From Anisus vortex (Eukaryota > Mollusca > Gastropoda > Planorbidae), in the NCBI GenBank assembly GCA_949126835.1, contig OX421508.1, forward strand, positions 15,392,272 to 15,456,271: a stretch of 64,000 nucleotides of DNA, written 5' to 3'. Shown piece by piece: positions 45,409 through 58,445 of the stretch. The notes beneath the pieces are model-generated. The model was not told the DNA's origin, made no database searches, and worked only from the letters and a program-made list of their open reading frames with translations. Each line of letters begins with the position of its first letter. The first letter of the stretch is position 1. The translations under genes and the position numbers were made by a program.

Positions 45409-47590
45409 TTACCAAACTTACTATTTTAAAACTTAATCCCTTACTTGTGATGAAAAAGGACTGAGTAAAAGTATTGTTAGAGTAAATATCATTATAGTGT
45501 GATATTTCTAAACAAACTTGTTAGGTTGAGCATTAAAATAATTGCTATAAGAGAAAAAGATCAGTTTTATCCGCAGAATTGGTTTCTATATCAGAGGACA
45601 TTATAAATGTGGACTGATTATAAGATATGTTTGAGAAACTCTGGAAATGATAATTGAAACATTTGACAGAGGGGATAATTTGATTGAAAAAGATGTAAAT
45701 GATTTTAAGAAAAGAGAATTTTTCTATCACTAAAGTATTGAGAAATGTTTATGATTGTACTATGGAAATTTATTTTATCATGTACTGTTGTTGAAATATT
45801 GCACTGAGTCAGTATGCAAATTTCTTCTATGTGAATTTATTCATTTGTAGTATTATCATTGAATGTATGATAATGTAGGGTAAAAATAGTTGCAGCAAGG
45901 CAGAACTATGACTAACAAGAATTCCAAGAAATGTATTATAAATGATTTTTCACTTTTAGGATACTGTTACATGAAAAGCAGACCAAAAGTAGAAACTAAT
46001 AAAACTTTGTAATCCTTATGTTGTAAAAATTTAGGATATGCACCACTGACTTGACACTGTAAACCAGAATGGTTGAGAATTTATAATGTTGACATACCAA
46101 TGTTCAACTAATGTATTAGTAATTAAGGATTTCATGTCAAGATTGTAAAACTAATCTATATTTTTTCTGTATTAGTTAAAATAGATTGAATGAATTGTAC
46201 TGACAATCAAAAGATTGGGTAGACCTGAACACTGTGAAAGTAACAGGAGAACCTAGAACCTATGAATAAAACCTTTGTGGAACATGGAAAAGAGCAATGG
46301 ATTCCAACCTTACCATAACTGAAAAGCTGGGAGATGGAACCATTCAGACCAGAAATTGTTTTGTAAAAAATTGTTAAATTGATTTCTGTCTGAAAAAAAA
46401 AATATAGACTATGCTCTTTTAAAGTCTTTAATCTTTTGTACGTAAATAATATTGTATTTGAAATGTCTTTAATGAAATCTAAAGAAAATAAGAACTTACT
46501 GTTTAGTACTAAGATTGTATGAAGATAATATAATCTGCTTTGATTGATAGTTAATTAAGTAAATTAACCAAATTTGTTTCAAGTAAATCCATGTCTGCAT
46601 GAAAGATAGAATGTTTCAATTTAAAACTGCTGTGAACTCTTTTAAAAAAGAAAATAATGACGTCGAAAGGTCATGGTAAAATGAGACATGGAAATATTTT
46701 TAATGATTTTTGCTATAAACTATCTAAATTCTGTAACATACTATGTTTAAATTTCTTAAAATAACATAAATGAATTTGATTTTGAGATGATAGTTGTTAA
46801 AGAATGCTCATTTAATACGATAACTATTTAATCGCGTAGCAATTTGTTTTACCTAGGCTGTGATGAGGTAAAAATTTGCATAGCCATGTAAACATTGTTT
46901 AGAATCAATTGGGAATGAGAGAGAAAGAAAAAGAGAGAGAGAGAGAGAGTGCGGAATTGACCTCAATTTCTAAGTCGCGTCACAGACAGTTGTCTAATGT
47001 TAGTCAGCCTACAGGCTACAAACATGAAAAAAAAATACTGTCGAAGCAATAATATTTTTTGTTGTAAAGTGAAATTAGGTCAGGGCTAGTATTTTTTTTG
47101 TTTTGTAATTGAGTTAGGCCTAGTATGTGTTCTATCAGAGCGTTTGGTTTTTTTCTCCTTATGAAAAAATAAGTCGTGTCTGAATAGACATTAAGTGATT
47201 TTTTCTTGTTGTTTAATTACAAATTGTAAAAGCTATAAGTTATAATTAAATGGACGAGAGAGTTTTTATTAACGTGGAATGTTAATGGAAATCATTAAAT
47301 TGTATAATATTTAACCCTATGTATTTTTCTTGTATACAAGATTTAGATAAACAATTTAATTGTCCATGGTTTTGAATTAAAATTGAATGATTGAATGACT
47401 GTAGTTAAGCCATTTGATAAGATTAACTTATATTGCATATATTATATGTTATTGTTATCAGTTCGATTGAATTATTGGGATAGCCAATTGAACTGTATTG
47501 TTTTCCCCGAAATATTTTCTTTTATAATTATTCCTTAAAATTAACATTTTTAGTATTGTTAAAATGTAAAAGAAATAATTATAAAACTTT
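45409..47590 (+). other. Long non-coding part of the LTR element
   Basis: 2.2 kb, AT-rich, with no open frame of note. A (GA)n run lies at about 46915-46950. It occupies the place where RT, RNase H and integrase would lie in an autonomous element, but no remnant of these was recognised. Confidence 0.7.
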
Positions 47591-47603
47591 TGAAGGAGGG
47601 GGA
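47591..47603 (+). other. Polypurine tract (PPT)
   Basis: tgaaggaggggga immediately before the 3' LTR. Confidence 0.85.
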
Positions 47604-48228
47604 TGTTACGAATATCGGTCATAGAGGAATGACGTAGTAAGGCATGGACCTCTTAACAAGTGCGTATCAGAGTCCAAGGCGACCAAGGTTTGACCTTTAT
47701 GCCCTGAGGGCAGTTTAAATAAAATAATTCGTCCAACCCCGTGGAAATTGGAGGATAATTCTGGATCGTAGTAATTATAGAGAAAGAGGTTAAAATGCGT
47801 ATTAAGACCCTGTAGAATCTTCGATGATAGTTTTCTTTGGAAAGTCCCGACCTCCTTAAAGTTAGTTCAGTTTAAACGTTTGTAGAGAGAAGTCGCTATA
47901 TTAATACTTGTACATATAATGTCATTTTGTTGAAATACTTATGTTGCCATCAGTTGATGAAGTTTATTGATCGTTTATATTGAGTCTACAATTTAAATAA
48001 AATTGTTTATTCAACAACTGGAGTTGTTTGATCTATCATTGTTGAGAAAGGTGTTGAAGATAATTATCACGAATATAACTACATTACTGCATAGACCTGT
48101 CAGTCAAGGAACCCCTAGCTTGGGCTACAGATTAGCAGAATCTAGAGACTTCTAATAAAGATACAACTATATTCATTGAATCCGATTTAACGAGTCGTAA
48201 TCATAATCATCTAAAGAGGGCCATAACA
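47604..48228 (+). repeat. 3' LTR (625 bp)
   Basis: No difference from 41821-42445 was seen on reading both through. Confidence 0.95.
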
Positions 48229-48670
48229 ATTTCAATACTGGATGTGTGGTTTCCAAAAGTCTTGAGTGTGGGGAGTCGATAATAAAGCTTGCTATCATGC
48301 CAGATTTTTAAATTAGCATAAAGAGCTCGTCCAACACGCATACATACATAGGGAAACACACACACACACATAGCAAAGTCCACACAAATTGCAGACAAAC
48401 GCTTATACACTTATTTGCCTGCTCAACAGACTGCCACTGGTAGTGATGTAGCGAGAACGAGCTCTCAAGAAAATGGCCCAACTTAACAAAATAAAAACAT
48501 TTTCTTTTAATTTGATTATCCAAACGTATTTGCTGTTTGTACTTTAAATAGACAGGCTTAGAATGTAGCACCAAAAAATAACATACTATAGCTTATCTAG
48601 AGTACGGCAATGCATATATTAGTATAAAATCCGCATCAATAACAACAACCCTTTTTGTCTTGCTTAAAAC
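48229..48670. other. Right flank of LTR element
   Basis: Contains a (CA)n stretch (48357-48370) and no recognised gene. Confidence 0.55.
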
Positions 48671-49556
48671 TGTCTCGAAATAAAAGAAACTCTTGAACAA
48701 TTTCTCGAAATAAAAGAAACTCTTGAATAATTTCTCGAAATAAAAGAAACTCTTGATCGATTTCTCGAAATAAAAGAAACTCTTGAACGATTTCTCGAAA
48801 TAAAAGAAACTTTTGAACGATTTCTCGAAATAAAAGAAACTTTTGAACGATTTCTCGAAATAAAAGAAACTCTTGAACAATTTCTCGAAATAAAAGAAAC
48901 TATTGGATGATTTCTCGAAATAAAAGAAACTATTGGATGATTTCTCGAAATAAAAGAAACTCTTGAACAATTTCTCGAAATAAAAGAAACTCTTGAACAA
49001 TTTCTCGAAATAAAAGAAACTTTTAAACAATTTCTCGAAATAAAAGAAACTATTGGATGATTTCTCGAAATAAAAGAAACTCTTGAACAATTTCTCGAAA
49101 TAAAAGAAACTCTTGGACAATTTCTTGAAATAAAAGAAACTATTGGACGATTTCTCGAAATAAAAGAAACTCTTGAACAATTTCTCGAAATAAAAGAAAC
49201 TCTTGAACAATTTCTCGAAATAAAAGACATTTTTGAACAATTTCTCGAAATATAAGAAACTCTGAACAATTTCTCGAAATAAAAGAAACTTTTGAACAAT
49301 TTCTCGAAAAAAAGGAAATTCTTGAGCGATTTCTCGAAATAAAAGAAACTCTTGAACAATTTCTCGAAATAAAATAAACTTTTGAACAATTTCTCTAAAT
49401 TAAATAAACTTTTGAACAATTTCTCGAATTTAAAAAAAATATTGAACAATTTATCAAAATGAAAGAAACTTTGAACAATTTTTCGAAATGAAAGAAACTA
49501 TTGAACAATTTATCGAAATTTAAAGACACCATTGAACAATTACTCGAAATAAAAAG
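48671..49556. repeat. 30-bp minisatellite, about 29 copies
   Basis: Unit tttctcgaaataaaagaaac + tcttgaacaa. The last third (49250 onward) is more diverged. Because 30 is a multiple of three, two minus-strand frames stay open for 215 and 261 codons; both are just the repeat. Confidence 0.96.
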
Positions 49557-52039
49557 ATGATCCTGAACATTTTAAGTTCAACTATCCATGATACATGAGT
49601 ACATCTATGCTAATTGTTCTAATTTTGACACGGGCATTTTGTAAACGATTTGGATTTAAACGACAAAATTTAGAAGCCATACTTTTAAAATGCTCGAAAC
49701 AATTTAGTTGTGACATTAAGGATACGATATATGGTAGGTTTCAACTATCATCCTCTGCCATTTTATCATTGAATCCATTTCTTTTCTAAACTCTATGTTG
49801 TTTTTAGTCAATAAGCTGTTGCTTCATTCGCAATCTGTTGAAGCTAATATTCAAATTGACATGTTTTTCTGTATCGTTTCCATATAGCTGAATTAAATGA
49901 TAAGCTGTTATCAAATCAATATTATCTTTCTGTCAATAGGCAAAGGTAGAAATGTTGAAAGTCTTAAAAAATGTCGTATGTATTAAATGATACAAGAATG
50001 TGATGAGCCTCAGCCAACTGTATAGCAGGTATTACGTGACACAATTCCTTCAAACAGAAAACCAACAGTCATTTCGTTCTCGTAATTACTGTCCGTGTAT
50101 TCAACACCACTGACCATCAACGAAGTAAGTAATGGGCTTACCTAAATAGCTATGAGATGTTGTTTCAGCAAGCACTAGTGGTCATCCAACACTTTCATGT
50201 CCGCCGAGTTATAATTTATTTATTTATTTATTTAGACCTGATCAAGTCAGTTCATTATATTGTCCATTATGTTTATTTTAGATGACATACTAATCTGTTA
50301 AGAATGTTATTCTTGTATTTTGACTCCGAGCCCCTCTTAATAAAAATGAATTCCAGCTCAATTGTGCTGTTGTTTCAATATTCAAATATATATTATTTAC
50401 AGTTCATCTTATAACAGAATTAGTAAGTTAGTTGATGTTTATCTCATTAATTAGTATGAGTTGAGTTACTGTTGTTGTTGTTATTATTGTTGTTATAGTC
50501 TAGAGTATGCCCTGGGTTGTAGATCCTTTTGAAATCTGTTATGCAGCAATAGTGTACAAGTGTAATTCACCTTTGTTCCATGTGTAAATATATATATATA
50601 TATATCAGCTCAAGTTGGTTGTATATTTTACTTGTCTTGTAAATAATAGGATTATTATCAGTAATTATAGTTCTTAAGACTACACATTTAAAATAGTCCA
50701 CAAGGAAATAATTTAAGGAATTCCAAGTTGTAAAATAATTTTGAACTATTAATACTGAATAATGATTCGTTTTTCCATTCCTGATATTTACAAAGATACA
50801 TATACAATAGTCAATGGGAATAGGCTATAATTCCAAGATTGTTAATAAAAACCAGAATATGGCCATTATGGCTTAGATCCATTTAACATGCATTTCAATA
50901 GGTGTATGTATGGAATCCTTGTCCAAATAATAAATTGAAAATATTTAAGAAAACACATTCCAAACCTGACATTAGGATTTATATGTTATTAGGTTGTGGT
51001 TGTTGAGCAAACAAGGCAAGTTCAGAGCACATGCACGAAGTGACTTTATCAACAGACAGCGACACACGCCTAACTGTATTGGAAAAGGCATTAGGCCGAA
51101 AAGGGATAGATTGAACGCGGTTTTCTGCTTTTATAGTCTAACAGTTTGGGCGTATCGTAATTGTCTAAACATATATTTGTAAACAACACGATTACTTAAG
51201 GTAAATGACGTTGTATCGTTCTTATCGATTATTAACGAGACTTTACAAATCGAATTAAAATGCTTCTAGAAGATTCTTAAAATAGCGTTTCTTCCGGTGT
51301 AGATGTTTAGTAATATTTATTCTCCCAACGTTAGATTCGCGATTCGCAATTATTAATACTAGGATTTTAAAGAGGTAATTATTATGAATCTCCGTTTCAT
51401 AACACAGGGCAGTTGTTGTTTTGTATATTTTTATACACGATTATTTACATGGCTACTATTAGGGCTACAAAACTGTATCTACGGTTTACTTTTCTTGAAT
51501 GCCAATCTGGTAACGCAAAAGAAATTTTAGAGCTAACGTGAAATATTCTTGACGATAGTAATATTCGTTTACTAAAGAAAGACGAGGTAAATTGCAAGAG
51601 TTCTAAGAAATATTTTAGTTTGAACATTGCAACTGTGAAAATATTATACAATTTAAAATTATGTGCACAGCAGTGCACAAAGAAGGCATTGAGATCATTC
51701 TCCCTAACTCTTATACGGAGACTTTACATTTTACTTGGCATTGTACTAGCTCCTGCCTGGCCATAAACCTTAGGCCTAAATGTTATCTAAACAACCATGT
51801 TTTCTTTTACTGAGAAAACCTTTGACAACATAGTTAGCCCTTGCTCCCTTTAATTCGCTCAATTGTATAAATCGCATTTTTTATTTTTGCATTGATGTTT
51901 TCTGTTACATTTCTCAAAGATAAAGATAATAAATCGATTCTGATGATATAATAATATACTCAACAATTAATGCAAAATACTAGACAACATTGATTTCATA
52001 TTCATTTTTGTTAGAATTACAGTTGATATGAATTAATCA
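49557..52039. other. Segment without recognised genes
   Basis: 2.5 kb with short open frames only. Contains (TTTA)n at about 50216-50234 and (AT)n at about 50588-50605. Confidence 0.6.
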
Positions 52040-52380
52040 GGTCTTTTGTATATTATATCACTTCTTAAAATTCCAAGTGAGGCTGGACACAAAAAGAAGT
52101 AACTAAGAGTGCGCTCATTTGAATCTGTGGCACATTCTTTATGGAACAGCTTGCCTCAGACACAGAGAGAATCTGAGACAAAAGGGACTTTAAAAAAGAG
52201 CTTTAAGACCTTTCTCTTTGGCTATTGGCTGTTTGCCTTACATTCTAATACAACTGCCACTGCAATTCACACCAAGAGCGCACTGAGCATGCTAAATAAA
52301 ATAGCATTTATAGAAGCGCTAAAAAAATTACCATTAATATTATTATCATACCGATCACCCATTAAACGTTTTTTCCAATA
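52040..52380 (+). pseudogene. LINE ORF2 C-terminus and 3' UTR fragment
   Basis: The plus strand reads RSFESVAHSLWNSLPQTQRE then LKKSFKTFLF, the common end of L2/Rex1/CR1-type ORF2 proteins (RSF..AP.LWN.LP...L..FKK.LKT.LF). Then comes a stretch of 3' UTR type (agagcgcactgagcatgcta ... tagaagcgct). It is not collinear with the LINE at 32600, so it is a second LINE family. Confidence 0.82.
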
Positions 52381-53958
52381 ATCTAATCTATCATTTTTGG
52401 CCAGCTGTCCAATAAGTTTGTTGTTTTCTCCTCTAATCAGTTTTACTGCATTGCTATTTTCTGTTACATACAAATTCCCAAACACAATACAGCATCTATG
52501 ACTACGTTTTAAGATCATCCTTTTCTATTTCTTTCCTTTTCTGTTGTTAAAAGACCAGACAAGACAGTTCTTTAAAAAAACACACAAGCAAACAACAATT
52601 ATTTCTCTGATTGTATGACTTTCATTCATACTTGTTTTGACTCCGGTAAAAGTAAGATTTATTGTTTAAATTAGCATTTTACATTCTAGGTATCACGTAG
52701 ACTAGTTTTTACTGAGAAAGCTGTTTATATACTGTTATAGATTAAGATAACTTTAGTCTGATGAATGAAAGAAAGTGGTCTAGGGGAAATGACTCATGTA
52801 ATCAAAATGAATATTAAGAATCACGAGTTATTGCCGTTGATTGAAATGAATGATTGCTGGACTTGAAATCCTCATTTATGATGCGTAGATTATTCTACTG
52901 CGATGTTATATTCAGTCACGAGAATTACAAGAGTTTCGTGCAAAAAAAGAGAGCTTGGTCATGTGAAGAGAGATGAATATATTTTAGTGAACGGCTAGAT
53001 CTTGTTTGAACAAGACATGTATGAAAATGAGTGTAACTGAATACAAAATGGACTTAGAGCGTTTGGAAGTTATGAAGATGTTTTTCTAAAAATATGGAAC
53101 TATGTATGTCTATTTAACGGATTTTATAATGTGATTAAAAGTTATTTGTGCTGCGAGAGTTTTGTTATTAAATATATAAATATATTATACATACATTCTG
53201 TTTTAATTGGACTAAAAGAAAGAAATTACACTCATATTAGCTACTAGCAAATGAAGTGGCATAAACATTTATTTTTTATATTGTTTAATGGTTAACAACA
53301 AAAATATTATTAACATATACCAGAGCAGATTCTCAGTTTAGTGAGTTGTGGGAAGTAACAACCCGCTTGCGAGACCCTCTTACTTTTAGATATCTCGAAG
53401 CGTTTTTATTATAGGAGTTGAATGACTGAATGTGGTAAAACGACATTGTAACCATCTTTGCTCGCAAATAAACGTCTAAACTTTTACAAGTACTTGTTAT
53501 CAACGGACCGTGAGGTGAAAAAAGAAAGTTGTAAGTAGTTAACACCCTCTTTCAGTCTTTAGACAACGTAGCCGTCTCAGCGCAATCTGTGTATTCATTA
53601 CATCAGTTGTAACTGTGACACCGGGATGAATATATAGGCTACTAGTGAATCATGGGAAGACGCCCAATTGTAGATGCACACACTGGAAAAGTTTTTCTAT
53701 ACGAAGTTAAACACCATTTTAAATTTTATTGAAGCCGAATTTGTAAAAACAATAAATTTTTATGTAGGTTTATATTTATAGAGCATTGTGAATTCTGCTT
53801 TATAAATAGCTTTACTTTGTGTGACAACTGTAATGAAAGTATCGTCTGTTGAATTTGAAGGAGGAATCGACTTTATATTTGTTCGATATATTAAATGATG
53901 AGAAATAATACGTGTTTAATAACTACTGAAAGCATATAATAATAACCTAGTCATATTC
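52381..53958. other. Segment without recognised genes
   Basis: AT-rich, short open frames only. Confidence 0.55.
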
Positions 53959-54745
53959 ACAAAAGCAAACCGTACATAATATGCACTGCAGACACACCTT
54001 ACATAATATACACTGAAGAAAAACCTTACATAATATACACTGCAGAAAAACCTTACATAATATACACTACAGACAAACCTTAAATAATATAGGCCTACAC
54101 TGCAGACTAACCTTACATAATATAAACTACAGAAAAACCGTTATTATACACTGCAGACTAACCTCACATATACATTGCAGACTAACCTTACATATACTTT
54201 GCAGACTGAGCTTACATAATATAAACTGCAGACAAAACTTACATATACACTACAGACAAACCTTACATATAGCCTACACTGCAGACTAACCTTACATAAT
54301 ATAAACTGCAGACTAGCCTTACAGAATATAAACTGCAGACAAAACTTACATATGCACTGCAGACTAACCTTACCTAATATAAACTGCAGACTAACCTTAC
54401 GTAATATAAACTGCAGACACACCTTACATATATACTTCAGACAAATCTTACATAATATGCACTGCAGACAAACCTTCCATATACACTGCAGATTAAGGTT
54501 ACATATACACTGCAGACAAACCTTGCATTATACACTGCAGACTAACCTTACATAATATAGACGGCAGACAAATCTTACATATACACTGCAGACAAACCTT
54601 ACATATTATACACTGCAGACTAACCTTACGTAATATAAACTGCAGACAAACCTTACATATACACTGCATACAAACCTTACAAAGTATACGTTGCAGACAA
54701 ATCTTACATAATATAAACTGGAAAAACCTTACATATACATTGACT
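53959..54745. repeat. Irregular 24-27 bp tandem repeat
   Basis: About 32 units built on actgcagac(a/t)aaccttacat followed by atatac or aatataaa, so two unit lengths alternate irregularly. Confidence 0.93.
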
Positions 54746-54889
54746 CAGATCGGTCAATCATATCAGACATAATCTCGCCACTACATCAAGTCTAAAGTTA
54801 TGTTAACATTAAAGAAAAAAATAGTAATGCTTATGTCCTGGCATTAACTTATTGATTTCAATGATTAGTTAATTATATATTTGTTCAAC
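54746..54889. other. Short spacer
   Basis: Nothing recognised. Confidence 0.5.
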
Positions 54890-57375
54890 GATTAGGTTAA
54901 TAAATAGGTCAGTGAGTAGGTCGATGACCAAGTCGATGATTAGGTAAATGATTAGTTCAATGATAAGGTCGAAAATCAGTTTGATGGTTAGGTCGATGAT
55001 TAGGTCGATGATTAGGTCGATGATTAGGTCGATGATTAGGTCGATGATTAGGTCGATGGTTAGGTCGATGATTAAGTCGATGATTAGGTCGATGGTTAGG
55101 TCGATGGTTTGGTCGATGATTAGGTCGATGATTTGGGTCGATGGTTAGGTCGATGGTTAGGTCGATGATTAGGTCGATGATTTGGTCGATGGTTAGGTCG
55201 ATGGTTAGGTCGATGATTAGGTCGATGATTAGGTCGATGGTTAGGTCGATGATTAGGTCGATGATTAGGTAAATGGTTAGGTCCATGATTAGGTCGATGG
55301 TTAGGTCGATGGTTAGGTCGATGATTAGGTCGATGATTAGTTCGATGGTTAGGTCGATGATTAGGTCGATGATTAGGTCGATGGTTAGGTCGATGATTTG
55401 GTCGATGATTAGGTCGATGGTTAGGTCGATGGTTAGGTCGATGATTAGGTCGATGATTAGGTCGATGGTTAGGTCGATGATTAGGTCGATGATTAGATCG
55501 ATAGTTAGGCTGGTGATTTTGACCATGATTAGGTCGATAGTTGTCCATGTCGATGATAATGTCGATGATTATTGTCGATGATAATGTCGATGATTAGGTC
55601 GATGGTTAGGTCGATGATTAGTTCGATGGTTAGGTCGATGATTAGGTCGATGATTAGGTCGATGGTTAGGTCGATGGTTTGGTCGATGATTAGGTCGATG
55701 GTTAGGTCGATGGTTAGGTCGATGATTAGGTCGATGATTAGGTCGATGGTTAGGTCGATGATTAGGTCGATGATTAGATCGATGGTTAGGCTGGTGATTT
55801 TGACCATGATTAGGTCGATAGTTGTCTTTGTCGATGATAATGTCGATGATTATTGTCGATGATAATGTCGATGATTAGGTCGATGGTTAGGTCGATGATT
55901 AGGTCGATGATTAGGTCGATGGTTAGGTCGATGATTAGGTCGATGATTAGGTCGATGGTTAGGTCGATGGTTAGGTCGATGATTAGGTCGATGATTAGGT
56001 CGATGGTTAGGTCGATGATTAGGTCGATGGCTTGGTCGATGGTTAGGTCGATGATTAGGTCGATGATTAGGTCGATGGTTAGGTCGATGATTAGGTCGAT
56101 GATTAGGTCGATGGTTAGGTCGATGGATAGGTCGATGATTAGGTCGATGATTAGGTCGATGGTTAGGTCGATGATTAGGTCGATGATTAGGTCGATGGTT
56201 AGGTCAATGGTTAGGTCGATGATTAGGTAGATGGTTAGTTCGATGATTAGGTCAATGATTAGTTCGATGGTTAGGTCGATGATTATGTCGATGATTAGGT
56301 CGATGGTTAGGTCGATGGTTAGGTCGATGATAAGGTCGATGATTAGGTCGATGGTTAGGTCGATGATTAGGTCGATGGTTAGGTCGATGGTTAGGTCGAT
56401 GATTAGGTCGATGATTAGGTCGATGGTTAGGTCGATGGTTAGGTTGATGATTAGGTCGATGGTTAGGTCGATGATTAGGTCGATGATTAGGTCGATGGTT
56501 AGGCTGGTGATTTTGACCATGATTAGGTCGATAGTTGTCTATGTCGATGATAATGTCGATGATTATTGTCGATGATAATGTCGATGATTATTGTCGATGA
56601 TTGTGTCGATGATTTGGTTGTTGAATACGTTGCTAATTAGGTCGATACTTAGGTCGGTGATTAGTTCGATGATTAGGTCGATGGTTAGGTCGATGATTAG
56701 GTCGATGGTTATGTCGATGGTTAGGTCGATGATTAGGTTGATGATTAGGTCGATGGTTAGGTCGATGATTAGGTCGATGAATAGGTCGATGGTTAGATCG
56801 ATGATTAGGTCGATGATAAGGTCGATGGTTAGGTCGATGGTTAGGTCGATGGTTAGGTCGATGATTTGGTCGATGGTTAGGTCGATGATTAGGTCGATGA
56901 TTAGGTCGATGGTTAGGTCGATGGTTAGGTCGATGGTTAGGTCGATGATTTGGTCGATGGTTAGGTCGATGATTAGGTCGATGATTAGGTCGATACTTAG
57001 GTCGATGATTATCACGATGATTATGTCGATGATTATGTGGATGATTATATCAATGATTATGTTCATGATTATGTCAATGTCAATGACGATGATTATGTCC
57101 ATGTCAATGACGATGATTATGTCGTTGATATGTCGATGATTTTGTCGATGATTAAGTTGATGATTATATTGGTGATTTTGTCCATGATTAGGTCGATAAT
57201 TATGTCGTTATATGTCGATGATTTTGTCAATGATTAAGTTGATGATTATATTGGTGATTTTGTCCATGATTAGGTCGATGATTATGTCGTTATTTGACGA
57301 TGATTTTGTCCATGACTAGGTCGATGATTATGTCGGTGGTTATATTGATGATTTCTTCAATGATCAGGTCGATGC
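54890..57375. repeat. 12-bp minisatellite, about 200 copies, with higher-order blocks
   Basis: Unit aggtcgatgatt or aggtcgatggtt. A variant block (gctggtgattttgaccatga, then ataatgtcgatgattattgt) recurs at 55509, 55790 and 56503. The right part (56990-57375) is degenerate and holds an 80-bp direct duplication (about 57128-57290). Open frames on both strands are tetrapeptide repeats and reflect the period. Confidence 0.97.
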
Positions 57376-57897
57376 ATTTTATTTATGATTAACACTTTGA
57401 CTTGTTGATTGGCCGATGACGTGCTCAATAATTGGGTAAATATTTGAATTTTTGTAATGATCATGTCAATTTTTAATTCAATGATTGTTTCAAAGATCGG
57501 ATTCAGTAATGAGATTAATGATTTAGACTACTATGTCAATAATTAGGTCACTAAAAAAAGTCGGATTAATGGAACGATTGGTCTGGACTAAACATGTGTA
57601 AGGAATTGGTCTCACTCACCTTTTATCTATATGAAAGAGTGATGTAAAACTTGGATCTATAACCGAATGGATGATTTTATCTTGAGTAACTGTGAAGAAA
57701 CAAACAGTCATAGGTGTTACTTCTATGTGGTACTAGCTTACCTTGTAAAGGTAAACGCTGCTTAACTATGGAGCCGAATGGTCGAAAGGTATACTTAAAT
57801 TCTATATTATAATGAGTATGGGGTGGTAGAGTCTGTAAGCTTATTCTATGTAGCTGCAATTTGTATTTCTGGTCGTTTAGGACTAAACGTAATCAAA
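57376..57897. other. Segment without recognised genes
   Basis: 57376-57560 may be decayed continuation of the 12-bp array (scattered atgat, gtcaat words). The rest is unremarkable. Confidence 0.5.
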
Positions 57898-58445
57898 TAA
57901 AAGACTATACTTTTATATAGTTTTAGGGTAAACATAAGCTAACACAAGACTTTACTTTTAAATAGTTTTAGGGTAAACATAAGCTAACACAAGACTATAC
58001 TTTTAAATAGTTTGAGGGTAAACATAAGCTAACACAGGACTATACTTTTAAATAGTTTGAGGGTAAACATAAGCTAACACAAGACTATACTTTTATATAG
58101 TTTGAGGGTATACATAAGCTAACACAAGACTATACTTTTATATAGTTTGAGGGTAAACATAAGCTAACACAAGACTATACTTTTATATAGTTTGAGTGTA
58201 AACATAAGCTAACACAAGACTAAACTTTTAAATAGTTTGAGGGTAAACATAAGCTAACACAAGCCTATACTTTTATATAGTTTAGGGTAAACATAAGCTA
58301 ACACAAGACTATACTTTTATATAGTTTGAGGGTAAACATAAGCTAACACAAGACTATACTTTTATATAGTTTGAGGTTACACATAAGCTAACACAAGACT
58401 ATACTTTATAAGCTTATTGTTTGAGGATAAAACATAAGCAAGCAC
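57898..58445. repeat. 45-bp minisatellite, about 12 copies
   Basis: Unit gactatacttttatatagtt + tgagggtaaacataagctaa + cacaa. The last copies become like the related array at 59868. Confidence 0.95.

Larger units (their letters stand above)
41821..48228 (+). mobile_element. Recent non-autonomous LTR element with gag-protease ORF
   Basis: A 6408-bp element with 625-bp LTRs that read as identical over their whole length, TG...CA ends and the 4-bp target duplication attt (41817-41820, 48229-48232). The interior has a 175-bp leader, an intact gag-protease ORF (42620-44440), an open pol remnant (44437-45408) that lacks RT, RNase H and most of integrase, then 2.2 kb without coding sequence and a polypurine tract. 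Identical LTRs mean recent insertion. Missing RT means an autonomous relative must have supplied enzyme. This organisation resembles the gag-carrying terminal-repeat elements (TR-GAG) described in plants. Confidence 0.93.

Noticed and set aside
48593..49449. Minus-strand frames of 215 and 261 codons
   Set aside because: Both lie in the 30-bp array and are 10-residue repeats open in two frames at once; no start context or domain.
54948..57139. Many overlapping frames on both strands (IDLI and RSMI repeats)
   Set aside because: The 12-bp period keeps every frame open that lacks a stop in one unit; no protein evidence.
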